Part shown: positions 53,601 through 61,270 of the stretch, one piece after another | How positions within the stretch are numbered: position 1 is the stretch's first letter | Layout: every line of letters begins with the position of its first letter | Assembly: GCF_004000785.1 (NCBI RefSeq) | Contig: NZ_BILX01000021.1 | Location: 1 to 64,000, forward strand | Reading direction: 5' to 3' | Origin: Paenibacillus ehimensis NBRC 15659 | Lineage (GTDB): Bacteria > Bacillota > Bacilli > Paenibacillales > NBRC-103111 | DNA: 64,000 nucleotides | Notes under the pieces: generated by a model | Told to the model about the DNA's origin: nothing | The model's input: the letters and a program-made list of their open reading frames with translations, nothing else | Databases searched by the model: none | Program-made: the position numbers and the translations under genes

Positions 53601-53730
53601 ACGCATACGTGATCTCGACCTCGGGATTCTCCCTCTGCTTCAAGGTAAAAATATTGAACACCCCGAGCACGACCGCCATGACGAAAAACAACAGCGTTAC
53701 CTTGCGGTATTTCAGCAGCTTCGCGATCAT
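50605..53730 (-). CDS. RND-family efflux transporter
   Basis: 1041 aa, the usual length, with 12 membrane helices: one at about 12-30, a large outer loop (about 35-330), helices 2-6, a cytoplasmic insert rich in Lys/Gly (about 485-515), a second outer loop and helices 7-12. The proton-relay Asp pair is in helix 4 (ILVDDAIVVNDN). Related to SwrC/YerP and HAE-type pumps. It exports lipophilic compounds or drugs by proton exchange. No membrane-fusion adaptor gene adjoins it, unlike many Gram-negative systems. The ATG overlaps the tetR stop (ATGA). Confidence 0.93.
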   Translation of the reverse strand: MIAKLLKYRKVTLLFFVMAVVLGVFNIFTLKQRENPEVEITYALVKTVYPGASPEKVEQFVTRPLEDKIKEISGIKVLSSTSAANVSVIQVELKSDTDIRRAWDSLRQKVQSAQDDLPEGAHQPEVNDDLSKIAAQILHFVVETPEELESLRTTMDSWKKQLATVPGVSNVEVVGLPEQEVAITLDTDKLDTLRLPWGIVAQSLKNKHDRVPLGTVDKGAKQYYVNMGGEWKSAEDIANTELLGLPPGSALKVKDVADVKLRSKKKEVSILHKGKPVLDLVINSEKGTDVPSLQKRIDMKVAELKPKLPANVKIESLFTQKESLDHLFNELGRELLMGILSVIVVCSLGLTFGTSLIVALAIPVSITIGFIPVEAMGIDLNQITIVALVIVLGILVDDAIVVNDNIQRRLQLGDDPATASLEGSRDVAISILTATIATAAAFLPLFFLQGNIGSFIRPLPVVISLSLAASMAMSLTIVPIFRQWVGERRLRRKGSKAKPLKAAGGVPGNEGTETPGLLGKPIARLSAFYGKQIHRFLRRPLLTGLAALLLGTSAFGLMPLLGVQYFPPAEKEEMLIDFKLPSGRQFAETEFTIRKAAAWMEEQPGVRFVSAYAGRTAPHFYYTEADQTGISIGQLFVKVDMKQLNTKAAVVQWREQLKAMFPSDVEITPRELEQGPPVGAPIALRISGSELSELRQISADIQAMLKEIPGAISVTDDVGEAMNTYEVEPDQAKLSLFGVNEKDLSTTLRIATEGLEVSEMQKGEDLIDVTLYAKMRSADPVETMKKMYVSTQKGGTVQMRELGDIRTSQMIKSIHHRDQTRTITVRSYTQDRLADDIVKDLQAKLKSYDIPAGYSIQFGGENEERNEAFASIGKLSVIVILLIYIIMVMQFYSLSIPLLILSTVYLAAGGAIIGLFLSGSPIGFMALMGLVSLAGIVVRNGIILIEFIEQARERGLPLYEAVAEAGKARLRPILLTTATAIGGLLPMTIMGGNLWRPMGITIISGLLYSTMLTLIVVPSLFVILQKWRDKRAAKAGKAVHP

Positions 53731-54326
53731 TCTCCGATCACATCCGTTTCCGGCAGGCAGTTGACGTTGATCCCGATAAGTACCTCGGCAAGCAGGTCAA
53801 GCTTTTCCAGGCCATATCCTTTTTCGATAAACCACTGGTAAGCGACCATCTCCAGCATTCCGATTTCCGCATATGCGGTCATTTCCAGCTGCTCGTCCGT
53901 ATATCCGGGATAAACGTTATAATGCTTGAAGATACCTTTGACAACCTCGCAAACATTGCCGTAAAACTGCTTCGCGATGTCCGCTATTTCCGGAGAGGCG
54001 GCGCCATGCCGCTTCAAAATGTTCAGTATCGTCCGGTTTTGGTAATAGATGATCAGCGTTTCCCGGATCAAACCATCATGCATTTGACCGTTGCCTACAT
54101 CCGGATGGTCGTCCGATTCCGGCTTGAGCGCATCAACGATTTCCTTCAAGCACTCCTCCGCCACGCTGCGGAACAAGTCTTCCTTGCTTTTGAAATAAAG
54201 ATAAAACGTGCCCTGCGCCATGCCGGCATCCTTGACGATGTCCGACACTTTGGTGCTGTGATATCCTTTCTGCTCAAAAAGCTTCAGCGCCGACTCGATA
54301 ATTTTGTCTCTCTTCTCTACGGCCAA
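53727..54326 (-). CDS. TetR-family transcriptional regulator of the RND pump
   Basis: 199 aa from a TTG at 54326 with GGGAGGAG nine bases upstream. HTH at about 5-50 (IIESALKLFEQKGYHSTKVSDIV, GTFYLYFKSKEDLF). The C-terminal part is an all-helical ligand-binding and dimer domain of the YcdC/BscR-like type (MHDGLIRETLIIYYQNRT). It is co-transcribed and coupled with the RND gene. The palindrome at 54375-54394 upstream suggests autorepression relieved by a pump substrate. Confidence 0.92.
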   Translation of the reverse strand: MAVEKRDKIIESALKLFEQKGYHSTKVSDIVKDAGMAQGTFYLYFKSKEDLFRSVAEECLKEIVDALKPESDDHPDVGNGQMHDGLIRETLIIYYQNRTILNILKRHGAASPEIADIAKQFYGNVCEVVKGIFKHYNVYPGYTDEQLEMTAYAEIGMLEMVAYQWFIEKGYGLEKLDLLAEVLIGINVNCLPETDVIGE

Positions 54327-54374
54327 CGGTGAATTCTCCTCCCCTGGACTGTCCTCACGGCCGGTCCCGACATT

Positions 54375-54394
54375 ATGACTGATTCGTCAGTCAT
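54375..54394. promoter_or_regulatory. TetR operator-like palindrome
   Basis: ATGACTGATTCGTCAGTCAT: perfect 8-bp arms around four bases, 49 bases before the tetR start. On the minus strand it overlaps a CATAAT that could be the -10. Typical shape and place of a TetR-family operator. Confidence 0.7.
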
Positions 54395-54458
54395 TTTGCA
54401 TCATACCATGGATTGCCATGGCTTTCAATCCCCTGATCCGCAGTTTTTCACCGGCTGC

Positions 54459-54491
54459 AAAAGAAAAGGGACTGCTCCGGCCGGCAGCCCC
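54459..54491 (-). terminator. Terminator of the CoA/solute-binding operon
   Basis: On the minus strand GGGGCTGC pairs with GCAGTCCC (one G-U pair), followed by TTTTCTTTT, 13 bases after the stop at 54504. Confidence 0.7.
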
Positions 54492-54503
54492 TCGTTGTCT
54501 TAT

Positions 54504-55664
54504 TCAGTGAGATTGCATGCTTCGGTAGCTCGCATTCATCCGGTCGATGACATCGTCCGGATGAACCGCTTCGCCTCCGAGACTTGCCCGGAGCGCTTCG
54601 TGCAGCAAAATTCCCCCTTGCTCCTGAAAGGCCGGGAAGGCCCGGTTTCTCGGACGCATATAGCTGAGCTCCAGCGTCCGCATCGTGTCGGCGAAGAACC
54701 CGCCGCACTTGCGGTTCACTGCTTCATCGCGCCACGCCGCCGCGTGTCCCGGCTGTCCCCCTTGCTCCGCATATAGCGTCCGCTGCACATCGCCGCTTGT
54801 TACAAACATCGCAAACTCCACCGCAAGGGGAATGTGAGCGGACAAAGCCGACACGGCGATCCCAACGCCGCCGAGCAGACTGCCTCGCGGTTCCCCGTCC
54901 ATGCCCGGGATATCGGTAAAACGGAGTAGCCGGTCCGCGAAGCCTGCCCTGGCATAATTGGAATAGCCGAAAGCTAAAGGCACGTAGACGATATCGTCAT
55001 GCGACGCCATCCGATCGTACATCTGGATCGGGTTGGACTCCAGCGAAGCTTCGTGCAGCAGCGGCAGCAGCTTGAGCATCTGTCGAATCGCGGCTTCGCC
55101 GATCTGCGGAGAAACCCCTCCCGCTTCGTCGAAAAACGATGCGCCGCCGATGCCGGCACACAGCGTCAGAAAGCTGCACATCGCATCCGTCGGACACAGC
55201 GGCCATCCGACCTTCCGGCCGGGCGGCAGCGTTTCAGCCAGCTCCGATACCTCCTTCCAGGAACGGGGAACATCCCGTTCGGGAAGCAGGTCTGCCCGGT
55301 AGGCCGCCACCTGCGCGGCGGCGTCCGCCGCCAAAGCCCATTGATGGCCGGCCCAATGGTAGCTTCGATGACTGGGACCGACCGTATTCGCTTCCTGCTC
55401 CCGCAAATAATCTTCGGGGACGTACCGGTCAAGCGGTACCAAAACATGCTGCTCCGAGCAAATGCCGACATGCGGATGATCGATCATGATGATGTCGTAT
55501 TCGCGCGCCAATAGATGGACCGGATAATCGCCGAAATCTTTCAGCGATCGGCGGTCCCACCGGATGTCCATTCCGGGATGCCGTTCCCCGAACTTGGCGG
55601 CGGCCGCCTCCAGCGGGGCGAAGCCCCTGACATGGTTCCACGTCATGCCTCTTAACGTTGTCAT
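54504..55664 (-). CDS. Solute-binding-protein homologue without signal peptide
   Basis: 386 aa. The fold is that of family-1 (sugar) solute-binding proteins: an N-terminal lobe starting TLRGMTWNHVRGFAPLEAAA, AREYDIIMIDHPHVG, hinge region, and YVPLAFGYSNYA. However, no signal peptide, lipobox or membrane segment precedes it, and no better start upstream was seen, so it is probably cytoplasmic. It is the last gene of an operon for CoA chemistry and lies 17 bases after the CoA-transferase. It may bind an intracellular intermediate. Function unknown. Confidence 0.75.
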   Translation of the reverse strand: MTTLRGMTWNHVRGFAPLEAAAAKFGERHPGMDIRWDRRSLKDFGDYPVHLLAREYDIIMIDHPHVGICSEQHVLVPLDRYVPEDYLREQEANTVGPSHRSYHWAGHQWALAADAAAQVAAYRADLLPERDVPRSWKEVSELAETLPPGRKVGWPLCPTDAMCSFLTLCAGIGGASFFDEAGGVSPQIGEAAIRQMLKLLPLLHEASLESNPIQMYDRMASHDDIVYVPLAFGYSNYARAGFADRLLRFTDIPGMDGEPRGSLLGGVGIAVSALSAHIPLAVEFAMFVTSGDVQRTLYAEQGGQPGHAAAWRDEAVNRKCGGFFADTMRTLELSYMRPRNRAFPAFQEQGGILLHEALRASLGGEAVHPDDVIDRMNASYRSMQSH

Positions 55665-55681
55665 GCTTCTTCCTCCGGTTT

Positions 55682-56872
55682 TTATATAACGCCGATGCCC
55701 TTCATGACCTCGATCTCCGGTCCCGTGTAGCCGAGCTCGCGCAAGATTTCTTCGTTATGCTCGCCGATCATCGGAGGGTGACGGACGATATCTCCGGGCG
55801 TCTCGCTGAACTTCACCGGCACGTTCACCGTTCGGACCGTCCCCGCCGTCGGATGCTCATAGGAGGTAAATGCGCCCAAATGCGCCGCTTGCAGATCGTT
55901 CTCCGCCTCCAAGTGATTTTTCACTTCCGAGACCCACATGTCCCGCTCAAGCATACGCTCCAGCCAGTAAGCCGTTGTCTGCTTCACCGTGCTCTCTTGA
56001 ATGCGGAAGAACACCTCGTCCCGTTTGTCGTACAGCGTCTGCGGATCGTCGTATGAATTCAGCCCTTCGTCTCCTAGCACCTCGGCGAGCACCGGAATCG
56101 GATTCACCGAAATGCAAATATAACCGTCCGCCGTCTTGTAGATGCCGAACGGAGCGGATTGACCGGGATGCGCGATACCCGATTGGGGGCGCTCGAACAG
56201 CTTGCCCGAGTTGAGCGTGACGGCATATTCCTGAAGCTGATGCGTCAGCAGGCACTGCAGCAGGTTGATCTCCAGCTTTTGCCCTTTGCCGGTCTTCTCC
56301 CGGTAATAGAGCGACGAGAGCAGGCCGTATACGATGTTATAGGCCCCGAGCTGATCGGCAATGCCCGTCCCAAGCGGTGTCGGCGGCGCATCCTTGGTAC
56401 CGGTAAGCGTCGTCAGCCCGCTGAGCGATTGAATCATCAGATCCTGCCCCGGACGCTTCGCATACGGTCCATCCTGGCCATAACCCGTACTGGAGCAGTA
56501 AATGATCCGGGGATTGATCTTCTTGAAATCCTCGTAGCCGAAGCCAAGCTTCTCCATGACGCCGGGGCGGAAGTTTTCAACGACAATATCGCACGTTTCC
56601 GCCAGCCGGTAGATGATCTTCTTCGCCTGGGGCGTCTTCAGATCGAGTGCCAAGGAGCGTTTGTTCCGGTTGAAGGCCAAATAGCAGGGCGACTCCGTCC
56701 CACCGATCCAATAGTTCAGAAACGTCCAGGCTCTGTAGCTGTCCCCTGAACCTTTCCGCTCGATTTTGACGACATCGGCTCCAAGGTCGCCAAGCATCTG
56801 CGTAGCGAACGGACCTTGCAGCAAATGGGTGAAATCCAATACTTTAATTCCGGCCAGCGCCTTGTCCATCAT
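55682..56872 (-). CDS. CaiB/BaiF (class III) CoA-transferase
   Basis: 396 aa from the ATG at 56872, five bases after AGGGGGAG; ATGs at 56869 and at 56896 (overlapping the stop of the upstream gene) are also possible. Family features: LAGIKVLDFTHLLQGPFATQ near the N-terminus, LGDLGADVVKIERKGSGD, NRNKRSLALDLK, VENFRPGVMEKLG, YCSSTGYGQDGPYAKRPGQD (the Asp here is probably the catalytic one) and GEHNEEILRELGY near the end. It moves CoA between carboxylic acids without a free anhydride. The substrate is unknown; the operon suggests an acid derived from a sugar or a short-chain compound. Confidence 0.9.
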   Translation of the reverse strand: MMDKALAGIKVLDFTHLLQGPFATQMLGDLGADVVKIERKGSGDSYRAWTFLNYWIGGTESPCYLAFNRNKRSLALDLKTPQAKKIIYRLAETCDIVVENFRPGVMEKLGFGYEDFKKINPRIIYCSSTGYGQDGPYAKRPGQDLMIQSLSGLTTLTGTKDAPPTPLGTGIADQLGAYNIVYGLLSSLYYREKTGKGQKLEINLLQCLLTHQLQEYAVTLNSGKLFERPQSGIAHPGQSAPFGIYKTADGYICISVNPIPVLAEVLGDEGLNSYDDPQTLYDKRDEVFFRIQESTVKQTTAYWLERMLERDMWVSEVKNHLEAENDLQAAHLGAFTSYEHPTAGTVRTVNVPVKFSETPGDIVRHPPMIGEHNEEILRELGYTGPEIEVMKGIGVI

Positions 56873-56892
56873 TTCTTCTCCCCCTGTCGTAT

Positions 56893-57870
56893 TCATTGAC
56901 CAAGTCTCTCCACATGCCATTGCCATTCGAATCGGACCGCTTGACCGCCTTCCAAGCCTGATAGCCCGGTCCACTCGGCGGGCAGCGGTGAATTGAAGGC
57001 ATCGGTAATGCTGCTCCACGGCTCCAGCGAAACCGCATGCGCCCATTCCGGCACGAAGACAACCGCGTGAGCCAGGTTTTCACTGAACCCGAACACGATG
57101 CGGATGCCCGAACGTCTCCGTGTCAGGCGGCACTCCCGCTTGCCAGGAACCAAACGCAGCAGCACGTGATCCAGCTCCGCCGGAAGCGCGGATACCGTCA
57201 GCCCCCCGTCCAATTGCCGGCATAGCACCGTCCGTTCGGGGAGCCGCCCGATGCCGACAAGCTCGCTCGTATCGTATTGGAACTCGGCCGGCACAGCGAC
57301 CTCGGTTTCCTCAAGCGCATCGCCGGATAGCGTAAAATACGGGTGAATACCGAAGCCGTAAGGCGCTTCGTCCCTTCCTTCGTTAACCGCATCCAGTACA
57401 GCCGAGATGCGGCCTTCCTTCAACCGGTAGGTGAGGCGCAGAGCCACCTCATGCGGATAATAAGCATACCAGCCCGGATGATCGGTTGCGCGAAGCGCTG
57501 CCGTCATCCAAGCGCCTTCCGTCTCCGAAGCAGACAGCGATACCACCTCCCAAGGCAAATGGCGGATGTCCCCGTGAAGATGATGCCCTCCCTCGTGCTG
57601 CGGGAACGTATAGCGCCGGCCTCGAAAGGCAAAGGTCCCCCCGGCAATGCGGCTCGGCGGCCACAAGAGCGGCACGCCGTATTCGGCCGAGTACTCGGCC
57701 AGCATGGACAAATGCGGCGGCCCCTCGATCGTCTCATGTCCCTCCAAACGGCAGCGAATCAGATTGCAGCCGATCCCGGGAATAATAAAGGCTTCGCTGC
57801 CGGTCCGGTCATCGGACAAAATAACGTGTTCCCTGCCATCGCGCCATTCGCTGCAGACTCTATACCGCAC
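56893..57870 (-). CDS. Aldose 1-epimerase-like (GalM superfamily) protein
   Basis: 325 aa from a GTG at 57870, five bases after GGGAGGGGGG; the frame is open upstream but without a site. Beta-sandwich GalM fold: EGGHHLHGDIRHLPWEV (His ligand region), RLTYRLKEGRISAVLDAVNEG, YGFGIHPYFTL (second His), and EPWSSITDAFN near the end. Family members interconvert anomers of sugars, or bind carbohydrates without catalysis. It shares an operon with CoA enzymes, an odd combination. Its stop overlaps a possible start of the CoA-transferase. Confidence 0.85.
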   Translation of the reverse strand: MRYRVCSEWRDGREHVILSDDRTGSEAFIIPGIGCNLIRCRLEGHETIEGPPHLSMLAEYSAEYGVPLLWPPSRIAGGTFAFRGRRYTFPQHEGGHHLHGDIRHLPWEVVSLSASETEGAWMTAALRATDHPGWYAYYPHEVALRLTYRLKEGRISAVLDAVNEGRDEAPYGFGIHPYFTLSGDALEETEVAVPAEFQYDTSELVGIGRLPERTVLCRQLDGGLTVSALPAELDHVLLRLVPGKRECRLTRRRSGIRIVFGFSENLAHAVVFVPEWAHAVSLEPWSSITDAFNSPLPAEWTGLSGLEGGQAVRFEWQWHVERLGQ

Positions 57871-57950
57871 AGGCGCCCCCCTCCCCTTTTCCTGCTCCTG
57901 CTTCAAGTCCCGGCATCCCGTCTGCCGGAAGACGCCTTGCGGCTTCACCG

Positions 57951-58733
57951 CTACCGTCCCCGGAATTGCGGCGGCCGCTTCGCTACGAACGCAGCGATGC
58001 CCTCTTTCGCATCCTCGCTGTGAAACAGGCTGGCGAGGTAGGCGCGGTCATACGCCTGCGCCGTCTCCAGACTGGCGTCGCGGCCTTCGTTGATCAGCTT
58101 CTTTAGCGCCTGTACGGCAAGCGGCGCTTGAGCGGCAATATCCTGCGCAAGCTTAAGCGCCGTCTCCAGCAGAGCTTCCGGCTCCGTCACCTGATGGACA
58201 AACTGCATGATCCGGCCCTCGGCCGCGGTGACGAACTGGCCCGTCATCGTCAGCTCCTTGGCGGCATACGGCCCGATCGCCCGGGCGATCTTCTGAATGC
58301 CGCCGCCTCCGGGCACAAGCCCCAGCTTGACTTCCGGCAAGCCGAACTTCGCTTTCTCCGAAGCGACGATAAGATCGCAAGCCAGCGCCAGCTCGAAGCC
58401 GCCGCCGAGCGCATATCCGTTCACCGCAGCAATCACGGGCTTGCCGCAACTTTCAATGGATCGGTACATCTCGCGTCCCTGGTCCTGAAAGGCAAAAAAC
58501 TGACCCATATCGAAGCCGTTATACCCTTCGATGTCCGCTCCCGCCATGAACGCTTTGCCCGTGCCGGTCAGAACGACCGCACGCGCCTGATCCTGCCTGT
58601 GAAGCCAGCCGAAGCAATCCGTCAGCTCCGCCATCATTTCGCGGTTCATCGCATTCAGCTTCTCTTCCCGCCGGATCGTGACGGTGAAGACGCGATCCTG
58701 CTCCGCCACCTGCAAATACGTATATGAACGCAT
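57951..58733 (-). CDS. Enoyl-CoA hydratase/isomerase family protein
   Basis: 260 aa, full crotonase fold. The oxyanion-hole segments are AFMAGADI (about 64-71) and ALGGGFELALACD (about 106-118). GLPEVKLGLVPGGGG contains one expected catalytic Glu; the position of the second is Gly-rich, so hydratase rather than isomerase activity is not certain. It acts on acyl-CoA in the cytoplasm. 18 bases after the SDR gene and 80 before the epimerase-like gene. Confidence 0.9.
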   Translation of the reverse strand: MRSYTYLQVAEQDRVFTVTIRREEKLNAMNREMMAELTDCFGWLHRQDQARAVVLTGTGKAFMAGADIEGYNGFDMGQFFAFQDQGREMYRSIESCGKPVIAAVNGYALGGGFELALACDLIVASEKAKFGLPEVKLGLVPGGGGIQKIARAIGPYAAKELTMTGQFVTAAEGRIMQFVHQVTEPEALLETALKLAQDIAAQAPLAVQALKKLINEGRDASLETAQAYDRAYLASLFHSEDAKEGIAAFVAKRPPQFRGR

Positions 58734-58751
58734 CCTGACTCCCCCTCCGTT

Positions 58752-59561
58752 CTACTCGCCACGGCTCGTTTGCCCGCCGTCCGCCACGAACGTTTGCCCG
58801 GTAATGAATGAGGCTCCGTCGCTACACAGGAACAGCACAAGATCGGCGATTTCCTCCGGGCGGCCGAACCGGCCGATCGGGTGAGCCCGATTCCACGTGT
58901 CGATGAGCGCCTGCGGATCGTCCGTTTCTTCGAAAATCTTCTCGTTCATCGGCGTCATAATCGTGCCCGGCGCAACCGCATTGATCCGAATGCCCCGGGG
59001 CGCATATTCGACGGCCATTTGCCTCGTCATAGCCACAATGCCGCCTTTCGAAGCCGCATAGCCGGCCCAGCCGAGAAAGCCATTGATCGCCTGGGTTGAA
59101 GCGCAGTTGACGATCGTCCCTCTTCCTTGCTCCAGCATATATGGCAGCGCATGCTTGCAGCCCCGGAACACTCCGCCGAGATTGACGTTTATCACCCGCT
59201 GCCAATCCTCCTCGCTCAGCTCGGCGGCTGCCCCGGGAACCGCCACTCCGGCATTGTTGTATACCGCATCGAGGCGACCCTTCCATGTATAAGCCGTCTC
59301 CATCAGATTGCGCACATCGGCGTCGACGCCGACATCCGCTTGCACGAACCGCGCTTCCAGCCCCTCGGCCGCAAGCCGGTTTTCGAGCGCCTTTCCCTTC
59401 TCTTCCGCCAGATCGGCGATGACGACCGCCGCTCCCGCTTCCGCGAACCCGCGGACCGCCGCCTCGCCGATTCCCATGGAACCGCCGGTGACGACCACCG
59501 TCTGACCGCTATAATCGAAACGCACCGCTTGCGCCAATTGAAACCGCTTCCTTTCCGTCAT
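58752..59561 (-). CDS. Short-chain dehydrogenase/reductase
   Basis: 269 aa, first gene of the operon. NAD motif TGGSMGIG (about 25-32), YNNAGVAV, catalytic triad with Tyr and Lys in [15 protein letters not shown], and the C-terminal [21 protein letters not shown] long N-terminal lead ([14 protein letters not shown]) precedes the Rossmann fold. It oxidises or reduces an alcohol/ketone using NAD(P). With the hydratase, the set (hydratase, dehydrogenase, CoA-transferase) could form a short beta-oxidation-like path. Confidence 0.9.
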   Translation of the reverse strand: MTERKRFQLAQAVRFDYSGQTVVVTGGSMGIGEAAVRGFAEAGAAVVIADLAEEKGKALENRLAAEGLEARFVQADVGVDADVRNLMETAYTWKGRLDAVYNNAGVAVPGAAAELSEEDWQRVINVNLGGVFRGCKHALPYMLEQGRGTIVNCASTQAINGFLGWAGYAASKGGIVAMTRQMAVEYAPRGIRINAVAPGTIMTPMNEKIFEETDDPQALIDTWNRAHPIGRFGRPEEIADLVLFLCSDGASFITGQTFVADGGQTSRGE

Positions 59562-59674
59562 TGGATACGTGGCAGCCGCCTGCGGCTGACAGGTTAAGCA
59601 TAACGAATTTCCGCGGACGGCATAACGGGGCTGCTTTTACTTTTCTTCCACTCTTCTGACCACCTTGCCGACTT

Positions 59675-61270
59675 CTACAGGTTCCGGTACTCGGCCGGCG
59701 TCAATCCGGTCAAATCCTTGAATATTTTGTTGAAATATTTGACATCCCCATAGCCGACCGCTTCGCTGATCTCGTACACCTTCAAATGCGTATTCTTCAA
59801 CAGCTGCTTCGCTTTCTCAATCCGCAGCTGCATCAAATATTTCGTAAATATTTGCCCGACCTCGTCCTTGAACAGCCTGCTCAAATACGAAGGATTCACA
59901 AAAAAACGCTCCGCCAGCGTCTGCAGCGAAAGGTCTTCCCGGTAGTGCTCCTCCAGGTACGCCAGCATATCGCGAATCAGCTTGCTCATCTTCGTCTTGC
60001 GGCTCCCCGCCGCTTGAGCCGCCTGCCGCAGCACGCTCGTCACGCACGATTGAACCTCGTCGATCGTATCGTACGCGGACACCTTGGCAAGCCACTCCTC
60101 CTTCGTGCTCCCGAGCAGCGTGCCGTCTGAGTCTCCATCGTCTATGGACTCAAAGGCCATCTGAATCAACAGGAGCAGCACATGCTCCACCTGACGCACC
60201 GGTATTTTCTTCCGTCGGATTTCCCCGAACAACCCGTCGAGCAACGCATACAGCTCCTCCTCGTTTCCAGCAGCAACGCAGTGAAGCAGCCGCTGCTGAA
60301 GCTCGCGCTGAAACAACTGCCGGTCTTCTTCGTCATGCACCTGCCGGAAAAAATAAGCTTGGTCGACGCCGTGGTACATTTTCATCTTGAGCGATTTCAA
60401 CGCTTCCATACTGGCGGCGAACACGTCATTCTCCGTATGATGGCGCTCGCTGATGCCTACCGTTACGGTCACCTTGAGGAAGCTGCGGATGCTGCTGCGG
60501 ATCGAATGGAGCAGCTCGTCCGGCTCATCCCCGCCTGCTTCCGCCCTGCACCAGATCACGGTCCGATCCGCCGCGGCGAACAGCAGAAACGGGCGTCCGC
60601 TGTTTTTGAGATATTCCTCCGCGATGTTCCGGATGCCGAACTGCAGCAGCTCGATTTCCCGCTGCTTGTAGCGTTCCTGCAGCAAATACAGCTGATCGAT
60701 CTCCATGAGGATGACGACGTAGCTGTCCGCAATGCTTGCAATATCCAGTTCGAGCTCCCTGCACTTCTGGCGGATGATTCCCGGGTCCGTCGTCCGGCCC
60801 ATAAACCAATTCGCCAAAAACTGCTCGCGAAGCGCGCGCAAGCCCTGCTTCAGCATGGACTGCTCCATCGCGGCGCGGTACCGTGCCGCCTGCTGCTCGC
60901 TGCGTGCGCGGGACAGCTTCAGGAACAGCTGCATCAGTTCGTCGTCATGCACGGGCTTAAGCAGATAATCGTACGCTCCGAGCCGCATGGCGGTCCGCAC
61001 ATAGTCGAAATCGTCGAAGCCGGTCAGCATCACGGTTTCGATATCGGGTGCGCATTCCTTCACCTTGGCGAGCAGCGTCAAGCCGTCCATGACCGGCATG
61101 CGGATGTCCGTCAGCAAAAAGTCGATCTTCTCCTTGCGGATCAACTCCAGCGCTTCCGCCCCGTTCACGGCTTCGAAAATGCGCGTAATCCCGCATTCTT
61201 CCCAATGCGTCGACTTCGACAGCACTTCGCGCATCCAGCCTTCGTCTTCGGCTATAAGCAAGCTAAACAT
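59675..61270 (-). CDS. Large AraC-type response regulator (YesN family)
   Basis: 531 aa. Receiver about 1-120: Glu8/Asp9, phospho-acceptor Asp55 (FLLTDIRMPVMDG), Lys in YLLKPVHDDE. A long middle domain (about 125-420) with VVILMEIDQLYLLQ and VTVTVGIS resembles a degenerate nucleotide-cyclase fold seen in this class. AraC-type HTH about 430-531 (LSLQTLAERFFVNPSYLSRLF, YGDVKYFNKIFKDLTGLTP). Its start overlaps the kinase stop by eight bases. It probably activates the sugar transporter genes to the right. Confidence 0.93.
   Translation of the reverse strand: MFSLLIAEDEGWMREVLSKSTHWEECGITRIFEAVNGAEALELIRKEKIDFLLTDIRMPVMDGLTLLAKVKECAPDIETVMLTGFDDFDYVRTAMRLGAYDYLLKPVHDDELMQLFLKLSRARSEQQAARYRAAMEQSMLKQGLRALREQFLANWFMGRTTDPGIIRQKCRELELDIASIADSYVVILMEIDQLYLLQERYKQREIELLQFGIRNIAEEYLKNSGRPFLLFAAADRTVIWCRAEAGGDEPDELLHSIRSSIRSFLKVTVTVGISERHHTENDVFAASMEALKSLKMKMYHGVDQAYFFRQVHDEEDRQLFQRELQQRLLHCVAAGNEEELYALLDGLFGEIRRKKIPVRQVEHVLLLLIQMAFESIDDGDSDGTLLGSTKEEWLAKVSAYDTIDEVQSCVTSVLRQAAQAAGSRKTKMSKLIRDMLAYLEEHYREDLSLQTLAERFFVNPSYLSRLFKDEVGQIFTKYLMQLRIEKAKQLLKNTHLKVYEISEAVGYGDVKYFNKIFKDLTGLTPAEYRNL

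Noticed and set aside
59562-59674. Terminator from the inverted repeat CAGCCG/CGGCTG near 59573
   Set aside because: Short stem without a T run on either strand.
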